Positions 22,476 through 28,767 of a stretch of DNA of 34,829 nt are shown here, in pieces; within the stretch, counting starts at the first letter, position 1; each line of letters begins with the position of its first letter. A program made the position numbers and the translations under genes. Source of the DNA: Rheinheimera sp. 1928-s (GTDB lineage Bacteria; Pseudomonadota; Gammaproteobacteria; Enterobacterales; Alteromonadaceae); the NCBI RefSeq assembly GCF_029269265.1, contig NZ_JARIXP010000002.1, forward strand, positions 317,614 to 352,442. Reading direction: 5' to 3'. Under the pieces are notes generated by a model that was not told where the DNA came from, made no database searches, and saw only the letters and a program-made list of their open reading frames with translations.

Positions 22476-24493
22476 GCCGCCGCGCTTCTAATGCTGCGCA
22501 GCAAAGCCCTTATCTGGCAGCGCAGTTTGCCATGCTTATTGTGAATGAACTGCTGGAGCAACACGACGAAGAAGTGTTAACCCCATCCACGGTGAATCGC
22601 ATCATCTGCAGGCGTGAATTGGGGCCAGTCCAGCGCAGCCACTCAGAGCTATTAGACCTGCTCAATACAGATGACCGCTACCCAGCACAAACCAAGCTGA
22701 TGCAGCAAAACTGCCTGAATCTGTGTGGACTATTTGGTGTCCCAGACACCATGGCAAGGGTGATTGAATTCGTGCTGGTGCATAACGCTAATACAGGCTT
22801 ACACCACTTGGTTCAGGCGACTGAACTCACCCTGTTAGAGCAGGATTTTACTGACCTCATCGCCCAGCAAGCAGGGTTAAGCCGTGCTGAAGTGTTGGAA
22901 TACTTGATGGTATTGGTGGCACAGGGGCTGTTTTTGGAGGGCTATGACTGTGGTGAAATTCATACCATGGGCATACCACGCCCCATGCTACAAACTCTGA
23001 TGCGTGAAGAGGTGCTTAGCAAAGAAATGCTATTGCATACCATGCTGCACCCAAGCCCAGAGCCGAAGTTTAAGCTCAAGCACTTCCCGCATGTGAATAC
23101 TGACTTGCTGAGCCAGTACCTTTTGCATGCCTGTGCCGAGCAGCACGAGGGGGTCAGTATTTTACTCTATGGAGATGCTGGCAACGGCAAAACTGAGTTA
23201 GCACGAACCTTGGCTGACTACAGTGGCCGCATACTGTTTGAAGTGCGCAACCTGAAAATGGATGAGGGCAAACCCAGTAATGAGTTCAGCGCCAAAAATG
23301 CCAGTGGTCAGCGTCTTGAGCACTTGGCCTTGTTGCAGCGCCTGCTGGCGGGTTCATCTGATGCCATTTTGCTAATCGACGAATGTGAAAGCCTGTTTCG
23401 TCAGGCTGATGGAGGGTACAGCAAAGAGACGTTACACCGGATGATAGAGCAATCCGAAGTGCCTTGTATCTGGATAACGAACCATGTCTATGAGTTAGAA
23501 AACAGCTATATCAGGCGCTTTAAGCTCTGCGAAGAAGTACGCCAGCCGGATAAGAAAACCCTGTTGTCGATTGCCAAGCAGTCGTTTAAGGGGTTATCGG
23601 TCAGTGAGAAGTATGCTAAATCACTGGTCAATACGCCAAGCCTTACCCCCGCCATTTTGCAAAATGCAGGCTATATCGCCAATACCATGGCCCTTGCCAG
23701 CAATGAAGCGCAGCAGGTGATTGGTGATGTGGTGGAAGGGACATTGCGGGCTTGTATGCTGTGGAAAGATGGTCTGACGTACAAACAACAAATGGCATTC
23801 GACCCGACCTTACTAAACCTGAAGCAAGGGCCAGAGGTACTGAACGAAATCGCCTATGCAGTGGAACACCAACAGCCCATACGGGTGCTGTTATGCGGAC
23901 CGCCTGGAACGGGTAAAACCGCCTTTGCGCATTATCTAGCCGAGCAGAACGACCATGACCTGTTTCGGGTGAAGTGTTCGGACATCTTAAGTAAATACGT
24001 GGGAGATAGTGAAAAGCAGGTGGCTCGGTTATTTGAAACCGCCCACCACGAACAGAAAATACTGCTGCTCGATGAAGTAGACAGCCTGCTCACCAGCAGG
24101 GAGCGATTGAAATCACACCATGAGCTGACACTTGTTAACGAGCTGCTGGCTCAGATGGAGTGCTTCACTCAGCCGCTGTTCGCAGCAACAAACTTTGAAA
24201 CGCTTTTAGACAAAGCTGTACTGCGTAGATTCGATTTTAAGCTCGACTGTGACTACTTGACTGCACCGCAAGTCATAGCGCTCTACAAGCGCGCTCTGAG
24301 CGTTAAAACGCTGGCAGATGAAGAACTTAGCGCTCTTGCTCAGCTCAAGCTGCTGACCCCAGGCGATTTTGCGATCCTTGCTCGTCGCATGATGTTTCAA
24401 CCCAAGCAAAACCATCGCACTTCAGCACTAGAGCTGCTGAAAGGCGAAAACAACCGCAAGCAACCCAACAGAACCATTGGCTTTGTCCACTAG
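22472..24493 (+). CDS. Tandem AAA+ ATPase coupled to the recombinase
   Basis: A 673-residue protein with an unrecognised helical N-terminal region (about 1-200) and two AAA+ modules. Module 1: Walker A G234-DAGNGK-T241, Walker B ILLIDE (299-304), sensor-like ITNH and YIRRF at 346-350 as the arginine region. Module 2: Walker A G476-PPGTGK-T483, SKYVGDSEKQVARLFE, Walker B ILLLDE (530-535), sensor-1 ATN (572-574) and VLRRFDF with the arginine finger. Both ATP sites look complete. The modules are of the classic AAA type (FtsH, Vps4 or SpoVK class) that remodel protein complexes. Its start overlaps the recombinase stop (ATGA), so it probably remodels, activates or displaces recombinase complexes. 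That role is inferred from position alone. Confidence 0.85.
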   Translation: MSRRASNAAQQSPYLAAQFAMLIVNELLEQHDEEVLTPSTVNRIICRRELGPVQRSHSELLDLLNTDDRYPAQTKLMQQNCLNLCGLFGVPDTMARVIEFVLVHNANTGLHHLVQATELTLLEQDFTDLIAQQAGLSRAEVLEYLMVLVAQGLFLEGYDCGEIHTMGIPRPMLQTLMREEVLSKEMLLHTMLHPSPEPKFKLKHFPHVNTDLLSQYLLHACAEQHEGVSILLYGDAGNGKTELARTLADYSGRILFEVRNLKMDEGKPSNEFSAKNASGQRLEHLALLQRLLAGSSDAILLIDECESLFRQADGGYSKETLHRMIEQSEVPCIWITNHVYELENSYIRRFKLCEEVRQPDKKTLLSIAKQSFKGLSVSEKYAKSLVNTPSLTPAILQNAGYIANTMALASNEAQQVIGDVVEGTLRACMLWKDGLTYKQQMAFDPTLLNLKQGPEVLNEIAYAVEHQQPIRVLLCGPPGTGKTAFAHYLAEQNDHDLFRVKCSDILSKYVGDSEKQVARLFETAHHEQKILLLDEVDSLLTSRERLKSHHELTLVNELLAQMECFTQPLFAATNFETLLDKAVLRRFDFKLDCDYLTAPQVIALYKRALSVKTLADEELSALAQLKLLTPGDFAILARRMMFQPKQNHRTSALELLKGENNRKQPNRTIGFVH

Positions 24494-24523
24494 GCTCTGA
24501 CTAACCAAAACCCCGAGGTATCT

Positions 24524-24973
24524 ATGACTACATTATTGAGTTCTCTCAAGGTGATCGACCGTCCAAAAATCGAGCCGAAGCCACCGATTTTAGGCAAGCG
24601 CATGAAGCTGATTGAAAAGCTGGATGAACAGCTGGCCATGGCGCAATGCATGTTACAAAACCAAGCCTTTGAAGCGTTTAAGGACAAAAGCATCAAAGAC
24701 CCTGAAACGGGTGAACGCAAAATCGTCAGAAAACGCAAAGCCGTCCGGCCTTGGTATTACGACAGTGATAACCACTACTACTTTGAAATCAAGGTAGGGT
24801 TAAAAACCATGGAGCTGGCGAAGGGTAAAACGGCCATTGATGTGGGCCCAAAAGACAAACTGCTAGAGGTGATAGGTATCATCATTCAGGCGGTTGAACG
24901 TGGCGAGTTAGACCAGCAGATCCTCCAAATGTCACCCCCAAAACCCCCAAAATTAAGAAACGTCAAAAAATAA
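24524..24973 (+). CDS. DUF6641-family small protein
   Basis: A 149-residue protein with the typical order of the DUF6641 family: short MTTLLSSLKVID start, basic helix KRMKLIEKLDEQLAMAQ, RKIVRKRKAVRPWYYDSDNHYYFEIKVG, then KTMELAKGKTAIDVGPKDKLLEVI and a C-terminal helix. Function is unknown, though members are common on islands and plasmids. It is 30 bp after the AAA+ gene with GAGG five nt before ATG 24524, and is the last gene of the recombinase-AAA+ operon before the inverted repeat at 24940-25022. Its basic, beta-rich centre could bind DNA. Confidence 0.72.
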   Translation: MTTLLSSLKVIDRPKIEPKPPILGKRMKLIEKLDEQLAMAQCMLQNQAFEAFKDKSIKDPETGERKIVRKRKAVRPWYYDSDNHYYFEIKVGLKTMELAKGKTAIDVGPKDKLLEVIGIIIQAVERGELDQQILQMSPPKPPKLRNVKK

Positions 24974-25022
24974 CCATGGTATTTCGGCCAGATCAGCACT
25001 CTGGTCGAGTTTTGGGGGTTTT
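24940..25022 (+). terminator. Nested inverted repeats at the end of the recombinase operon
   Basis: A 13-bp arm, AAAACCCCCAAAA (24940-24952), at the 3' end of the DUF6641 gene pairs perfectly with TTTTGGGGGTTTT (25010-25022). The 57-nt loop contains a smaller stem, CCAGA (24988-24992) / TCTGG (25000-25004). It could form a long terminator-like or cruciform structure. Confidence 0.5.
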
Positions 25023-25115
25023 GTAGGTTTGTTTTTAAGACACACAGCTATACACCCCCCGATTTTTACCAGCAGCCATATCGAACTATTTAGACAGAAA
25101 AAATAGGAGTCTGTG

Positions 25116-25544
25116 ATGAACATCGACTACAAAAACTTACCTCTACCAGTCAGCGAAATACTGGTTAACCACCTTACTGATTTGCTAAAAAATCATGATT
25201 TGAGCAACACCAGTACAGTCACTATCAACTTCAGAGATCCAGATTACTGTTCAGAAAAAGGTGGCTACCATCCAGTTGAGATCATGTTATTTCGGAGAGG
25301 TGATACGTGGCACTTTGCCTACATCACCGACTTTAAGTATGTCGGTCAAGGGCAAGACGTTGAACTAGCAAAAGACTTGGATTTTGACTTTCAGGCAGGT
25401 GTGTTTCAGACCTTACACGGGTATTACCGGATAGAGGAAGGGTTAGACATCTATCAGGTATGGGAGGAGAATTTTATTACTTATTCAAGTACGAGCAAGA
25501 CAAAGCCAATAGTTGAAATTGCTTTAACATCTGCGTTGACGTGA
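25116..25544 (+). CDS. DUF2787-family protein
   Basis: A 142-residue protein matching DUF2787, a family mainly of Vibrio, Shewanella and related marine bacteria. Conserved segments: LPVSEILVNHL, VTINFRDPDYCSEKGGYHPVEIML, FAYITDFKYVGQG, ELAKDLDFDFQAGVFQ and a C-terminal WEENFITY. No signal or membrane segment. Function is unknown. Start chosen at ATG 25116 because GGAG lies 6 nt upstream; a GTG at 25113 is too close. It is followed by the palindrome and the ribbon-helix-helix gene, on the same strand, so it may belong to the restriction cassette or be a separate cargo gene. Confidence 0.85.
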   Translation: MNIDYKNLPLPVSEILVNHLTDLLKNHDLSNTSTVTINFRDPDYCSEKGGYHPVEIMLFRRGDTWHFAYITDFKYVGQGQDVELAKDLDFDFQAGVFQTLHGYYRIEEGLDIYQVWEENFITYSSTSKTKPIVEIALTSALT

Positions 25545-25556
25545 GATCATTGCTAG

Positions 25557-25581
25557 AGGTATATTTAAACCAAATATACCT
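25557..25581. promoter_or_regulatory. Perfect 10-bp palindromic operator before the RHH gene
   Basis: AGGTATATTT (25557-25566), 5 nt, AAATATACCT (25572-25581): a perfect inverted repeat ending 13 bp before ATG 25595. A TTGCTA at 25550-25555 could be the -35 element of a promoter covered by the palindrome. The arm length suits a ribbon-helix-helix dimer or tetramer. The position predicts self-repression of the downstream RHH-methyltransferase operon. Confidence 0.65.
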
Positions 25582-25594
25582 GGCGGTGATAAAT

Positions 25595-25771
25595 ATGGAT
25601 CAAGCCCTTAGCAATCAAAAACAGATACACATAAAGCTAGAACCTGAGTTACATAAAAGGCTAAAAATAGAAGCTGCATTCAGAAATATATCTATCCAAG
25701 ATTTTGTAGTCGAATCAATCAAGCTTCGACTCAATGATAGTCACCTTCTACCCCAACTAGATTTGGAATAA
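25595..25771 (+). CDS. Ribbon-helix-helix (Arc/MetJ-type) regulator
   Basis: A 58-residue protein. QKQIHIKLEPELHKRLKIEAAF followed by RNISIQDFVVESIKLRL is a standard ribbon-helix-helix fold: a beta strand, helix A, a turn and helix B. Start chosen at ATG 25595; an upstream GTG at 25541 would run through the palindrome and has no ribosome site. The methyltransferase start is 4 nt after the stop, so the two form an operon. It most likely binds the palindrome at 25557-25581 and controls the restriction-modification genes, the role played by C proteins in other systems. It could instead be a lone antitoxin, but no toxin gene is next to it. Confidence 0.75.
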   Translation: MDQALSNQKQIHIKLEPELHKRLKIEAAFRNISIQDFVVESIKLRLNDSHLLPQLDLE

Positions 25772-25775
25772 ACCT

Positions 25776-26681
25776 GTGCAATATCAAGATATTAAAAATA
25801 AGATTGTTGTTGGTCACTCGTTAGGCAGTCTTCAGAAAATGCCTTCTGAATCGATTGACTGTATAGTTACAAGCCCTCCTTACTATGGACAAAGAGACTA
25901 TGGAGTTAATGGACAAATTGGCTCTGAAAAAACACCACAAGAGTATATCAGCAACTTAGTAGATATTTTCTCTGAATGTAATCGTGTCCTCAAAAAAACA
26001 GGGACTCTTTGGATAAATTTAGGCGACAAGTATGTCGACGGAAACTTGCTAGGAATGCCATGGAGAGTAGCCATAGCTCTCCAAGATTCGGGCTGGATTC
26101 TCCGAAACGACATTATTTGGCACAAACCTAATGCGATGCCGCATTCATCTAAAAATAGACTAACAACTGATCATGAATATGTTTTTTTCTTCACAAAATC
26201 CAATAAAAACTATTTTTATGATCAAGATTCTATTAGAGAAGAGCACACTACATTTTCCGAAAACAGTAAAATGAAAGGTGGTAGAAATCACTTTGGTAAA
26301 GTAGACGGTACTCCAGAAAAAGGTAAAAACGGCGGTAATTCTAATCTCCATTCGGGTAGGTGGGATCAGGCATTTCACCCAAACGGGAGAAATAAACGAA
26401 CAGTATGGAATATCCCATTATCGAAATTCAGAGAGGCTCATTTTGCAGTCTTCCCTGAGAAGTTAATTGAGCCTTGCATACTAGCGGGATGTCCTGAGGA
26501 TGGTTTAGTTTTAGACCCATTTTTTGGAGCAGGTACAACTGGAGTTGTTGCCTACAAATTCAATCGAAACTTTGTAGGCCTTGAAATTAACCCTGATTAT
26601 GCGCTGATTGCTCAACGTCGACTTGCTACTATTCAACCAGACTTATTGAATCATCTGGAAAAAACCAACAAGGTTCTCTAG
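25776..26681 (+). CDS. Type II DNA methyltransferase, N4-cytosine/N6-adenine (TSPPY) family
   Basis: A 301-residue enzyme that moves a methyl group from S-adenosylmethionine to a DNA base. The catalytic motif IV is T32-S-P-P-Y36 with YGQRDYG after it, and the SAM-binding motif I, DPFFGAGTTG, comes at 247-256. The catalytic motif before the SAM motif is the beta-class order. TSPPY is typical of N4-cytosine enzymes but also occurs in N6-adenine ones. The start is GTG 25776, directly after the RHH gene, with a weak ribosome site. Between motifs (about 150-215) lies the variable target-recognition part. It overlaps the convergent putative endonuclease gene by 39 bp, a common layout for type II pairs. 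The target sequence cannot be read from the protein. Confidence 0.88.
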   Translation: MQYQDIKNKIVVGHSLGSLQKMPSESIDCIVTSPPYYGQRDYGVNGQIGSEKTPQEYISNLVDIFSECNRVLKKTGTLWINLGDKYVDGNLLGMPWRVAIALQDSGWILRNDIIWHKPNAMPHSSKNRLTTDHEYVFFFTKSNKNYFYDQDSIREEHTTFSENSKMKGGRNHFGKVDGTPEKGKNGGNSNLHSGRWDQAFHPNGRNKRTVWNIPLSKFREAHFAVFPEKLIEPCILAGCPEDGLVLDPFFGAGTTGVVAYKFNRNFVGLEINPDYALIAQRRLATIQPDLLNHLEKTNKVL

Positions 26682-27530
26682 TTTCTGCTCAAGAATCGGG
26701 TTGATTTTATCAACCTGATTTGGGTTCATTTGAATATAAATGAAGTTACTACAAGGAAGGTCATCGAGGTTACCTGCCCAAGATTCAGCTATTACAACAG
26801 GTATACATTCAAACCCATTATCATGAGCGACTGATATTGATTTATGTATATCCCGAGTGAACAATAAAGCATGTCCTCCACCCATTGTTTCACGCGTCTT
26901 AACAGGCATTAATATTTTTTTAGCCGTGCCCGCAACTTCAACATCGTATGTCTCGTCGTGAAGTTTAACTTCATTTGGTGTAACTCTGAGCCTAAGCTGG
27001 TGTCTTCTAAACAATTCGACAAGCTGAGATCTGACAATAGCTTCAAAGAGCCCCCCCTTTAAAGCGCGTCGACTTCCTTCAATCCGCTGGAGCATCACTT
27101 CTGAAATAGCTGACCACTCCCACTGACTCGGGCAAGGCAATAAAGGTGCAACAAAGGCCATTATTTTCATAACGACCCAAATTTTATTATCAATTGGGGA
27201 GCCACTTAATGAAGATACAATTGGCTGGAGCCTCTGTTGAGGGGCATCACGCAAAAGCCATGTAATGAAAAACCACTTCGATTTTGCGTCATTATAAGGG
27301 CGTGCAATTCCATCAAACAATGTAGTAGCAAATGGAGTACTGAAATATGAACGCAAAACAAACTGGACTCTTTGCTGATCTATATCAGTGACAAAGTTGT
27401 GTATGTGGGGGTAACCATAGCTCTGAATAAAACGAACAAATTCATCAAAAAAAGCTCTATTTTTATTTACTACAAGAATAAGCTCTTTCAGTCTCAAGTT
27501 TTCTACGACTAGATTGGTCACTATCAACAT
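26643..27530 (-). CDS. Putative type II restriction endonuclease
   Basis: A 295-residue protein not matched to a named family. Residues about 160-225 look like a PD-(D/E)xK nuclease: E163 in GGLFEAIVRSQL, D196 in ETYDVEVA, K211 in MPVKTRETMGGGHA, then LFTRDI. It overlaps the methyltransferase gene tail to tail by 39 bp, so a restriction partner is the natural reading. The N-terminal half (helical, with WFFITWLLRD) may recognise DNA. The ATG at 27530 directly abuts AAGG, too close to work; a GTG at 27521 has that AAGG at 9 nt and may be the true start. Low translation would fit the need for methylation first. It is the last gene before the right end of the island. Confidence 0.65.
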   Translation of the reverse strand: MLIVTNLVVENLRLKELILVVNKNRAFFDEFVRFIQSYGYPHIHNFVTDIDQQRVQFVLRSYFSTPFATTLFDGIARPYNDAKSKWFFITWLLRDAPQQRLQPIVSSLSGSPIDNKIWVVMKIMAFVAPLLPCPSQWEWSAISEVMLQRIEGSRRALKGGLFEAIVRSQLVELFRRHQLRLRVTPNEVKLHDETYDVEVAGTAKKILMPVKTRETMGGGHALLFTRDIHKSISVAHDNGFECIPVVIAESWAGNLDDLPCSNFIYIQMNPNQVDKINPILEQKLENLVGFFQMIQ

Positions 27531-27628
27531 CCTTATATGAAAAAATCCAACTGTTGGGTTCAGTTAGTGTTTCAATTATGCTGATTTTACCTTGAGATAC
27601 AACAAACTTATTTAGGAATTCTATAAGG

Positions 27629-27686
27629 ATTGGTGCCTAGGGTCGGACTCGAACCGACACGGAGTTTCCCCCGGCGGATTTTGAAT
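27629..27686. repeat. Right attachment site (attR): 58-bp repeat inside tRNA-Leu
   Basis: Identical to 8676-8733. Here the repeat forms the 3' half of a complete tRNA, showing that the element brought its own 3' half and rebuilt the gene. The crossover lies in the shared ATTCAAAAT at the anticodon loop (27678-27686). Confidence 0.92.
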
Positions 27687-27717
27687 CCGCTGCGTCTACC
27701 GATTTCGCCACCCAGGC
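27631..27717 (-). tRNA. tRNA-Leu, anticodon CAA
   Basis: A complete 87-nt tRNA on the minus strand, 5' end at 27717 and encoded CCA at 27631-27633. Acceptor stem GCCTGGG pairs with CCTAGGC (one G-T pair). The D arm starts at TGGCGAAATCGGTAGACGC. The anticodon stem is GCGGA/TCCGC with loop TTCAAAA (anticodon CAA, reading UUG). A long variable arm typical of leucine tRNAs and a TTCGAGT loop follow. It corresponds to leuX of enterobacteria, a well-known island insertion site. Its 5' half is chromosomal and its 3' half comes from the island. Its original promoter lies about 350 bp away, beyond the two tRNA-half repeats. Confidence 0.96.
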
Positions 27718-28035
27718 ATATAGAAGGGGCATTTCTAAAACTTCACAAGACTTTACAAGCTCGGTTTACTTATACAATCTTTTTATCTACTTACTAATCA
27801 ACCACTTGAGCCAAAATTCTTCGTTGACGCGTTGCATTTTGAATCCGCTGCGTCTACCGATTTCGCCACCCAGGCATATAGAAGGGGCATTTCTAAAACT
27901 TCACAAGACTTTACAAGCTCGGTTTACTTATACAATCTTTTTATCTACTTACTAATCAACCACTTGAGCCAAAATTCTTCGTTGACGCGTTGCATTTTGA
28001 ATCCGCTGCGTCTACCGATTTCGCCACCCAGGCAT
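27678..28035. repeat. Tandem 158-bp repeat carrying tRNA-Leu 5' halves
   Basis: Two identical 158-bp units (27678-27835 and 27836-27993) and a 42-bp third start (27994-28035). Each unit begins with the 40-nt 5' half of tRNA-Leu(CAA), from the anticodon loop to the first base, on the minus strand, followed by a 118-nt spacer. Three 5' halves thus exist: one in the complete tRNA (27678-27717) and two orphans (27836-27875, 27994-28033). The orphans end exactly at the ATTCAAAAT crossover and continue with non-tRNA sequence. Apart from the repeats, the 27718-28205 stretch contains only the tRNA promoter and no gene. Confidence 0.95.
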
Positions 28036-28063
28036 TGAGGGTCGTACAGAAGTAAACGCTTGC

Positions 28064-28091
28064 ATTATACAAAGCGAATGGCGCGGCGCAA
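28064..28091 (-). promoter_or_regulatory. Probable original tRNA-Leu promoter
   Basis: On the minus strand TATAAT lies at 28064-28069 and TTGCGC at 28086-28091, 16 bp apart. It is 30 bp upstream of the outermost tRNA 5' half (28033). It would now read through both orphan halves before reaching the complete tRNA, unless a weaker promoter in the 118-nt spacer takes over. Confidence 0.65.
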
Positions 28092-28205
28092 GCAAAAGTT
28101 TCAGTTCGCTGTGTGGTTGCGCGTTTTTGCAGCAGTTTCGGAAAAACTAAGCTGCGTGATACACTTAGCGCCATTCACAGAATCAATAAAAATCAGGAAA
28201 CACTG

Positions 28206-28703
28206 ATGTATCACGAATCACCAAAGGCGGGTTTGTTCCGCCGTTTAGCTGCCATTGTTTATGACGTGCTGATTTTAGCAGCGCTCTGGATGCTGGCTAT
28301 GGGTCTGGCGCTGTTGCTGGTAACTATTCTGGATAAGCTGGGTTTGGTTTCGCTGGCGGCTTATCAGGATCAGGCGGATTTTATTCAGAAACATTCCATT
28401 TGGTTTCAGCTGTATTCGCTGTTGGTTTTTATCTGGTTTTATGTTTATTTCTGGGTCAAAGCTGGTCAAACCCTGGGAATGCGGGCCTGGCGTATTTTGT
28501 TGATACAGCCGGATGGCTCGCTTATTACACTAAAACAAGGACTGCTACGTTTAGTGGTGTCTTTGTTAGGTGTGGGGAATTTCTGGTTGTGGATCCGCTG
28601 GGGCCAAGGCTTGGCGCTGCAGGATCAAATCACCAATACCATAGTGGTGAAGCTGACCAAAGATGAAAGCAAAGAGCTGAATTTACATCGTAAAGCGGGT
28701 TAA
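28206..28703 (+). CDS. RDD-family membrane protein
   Basis: A 165-residue integral membrane protein of the RDD family. It opens with AGLFRRLAAIVYDVLILAALW, the R..A...D pattern that names the family, and contains GQTLGMRAWRILL, another family mark. Three to four membrane helices are visible (about 17-40, 62-82, 113-130). Start chosen at ATG 28206 with AGGAAA five nt upstream; an open frame goes back to 28113 but lacks a ribosome site. It stands alone next to the tRNA array, convergent with lptG. RDD proteins are linked to ion or small-molecule transport in some species, but this one's function is not known. Confidence 0.9.
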   Translation: MYHESPKAGLFRRLAAIVYDVLILAALWMLAMGLALLLVTILDKLGLVSLAAYQDQADFIQKHSIWFQLYSLLVFIWFYVYFWVKAGQTLGMRAWRILLIQPDGSLITLKQGLLRLVVSLLGVGNFWLWIRWGQGLALQDQITNTIVVKLTKDESKELNLHRKAG

Positions 28704-28706
28704 TAG

Positions 28707-28762
28707 AAAATGGGGTCAGATCACATTAGTTACGCATAACTAATGTGATCTGACCCCATTTT
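28707..28762. terminator. Perfect 26-bp-stem hairpin between convergent genes (REP/MITE-like)
   Basis: Two 26-bp arms (28707-28732 and 28737-28762) are perfect complements with a CGCA loop. Arms begin AAAATGGGGTCAGATC and end in TTTT, so a T run follows on either strand. It sits 3 bp after the RDD stop and 5 bp before the lptG stop, so it should terminate both. GGGGTCAGA is a common core of mobile REP-type palindromes in gammaproteobacteria, so it may be such an element recruited as terminator. Confidence 0.88.
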
Positions 28763-28767
28763 TATAT

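Larger units (their letters stand above)
8676..27686. mobile_element. Genomic island integrated in tRNA-Leu(CAA), about 19 kb
   Basis: The element is bounded by a perfect 58-bp direct repeat (8676-8733 and 27629-27686), and the two copies are offset by 18,953 bp. Integrase genes sit just inside the left repeat. The intact tRNA is restored at the right end, where the chromosomal 5' half meets the element's 3' half. The contents are accessory: three tyrosine recombinases, Kiwa defence, a two-component system, replication-like genes, an AAA+ operon and a restriction-modification cassette. No capsid, tail or conjugation gene is recognised, so it is neither a complete prophage nor a self-transmissible conjugative element. 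A mobilizable or satellite-like island is possible. Confidence 0.9.

Noticed and set aside
25541-25594. Longer RHH protein starting at GTG 25541
   Set aside because: The extension runs through the palindromic operator, has no ribosome site and does not resemble the family.
8676-27686. Complete prophage
   Set aside because: No terminase, portal, capsid, tail or lysis gene could be recognised.
8676-27686. Self-transmissible conjugative element
   Set aside because: No relaxase of standard type, coupling protein or type IV secretion gene is visible; the Rep-like protein is the only candidate nicking enzyme.
27678-28035. Possible CRISPR array because of the regular repeats
   Set aside because: Units are 158 bp, the spacers are identical and the repeated part is tRNA sequence; no cas genes are present.
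27832-28174. Short open frames on both strands in the tandem repeat region
   Set aside because: They are translations of tRNA halves and spacer repeats, not proteins.
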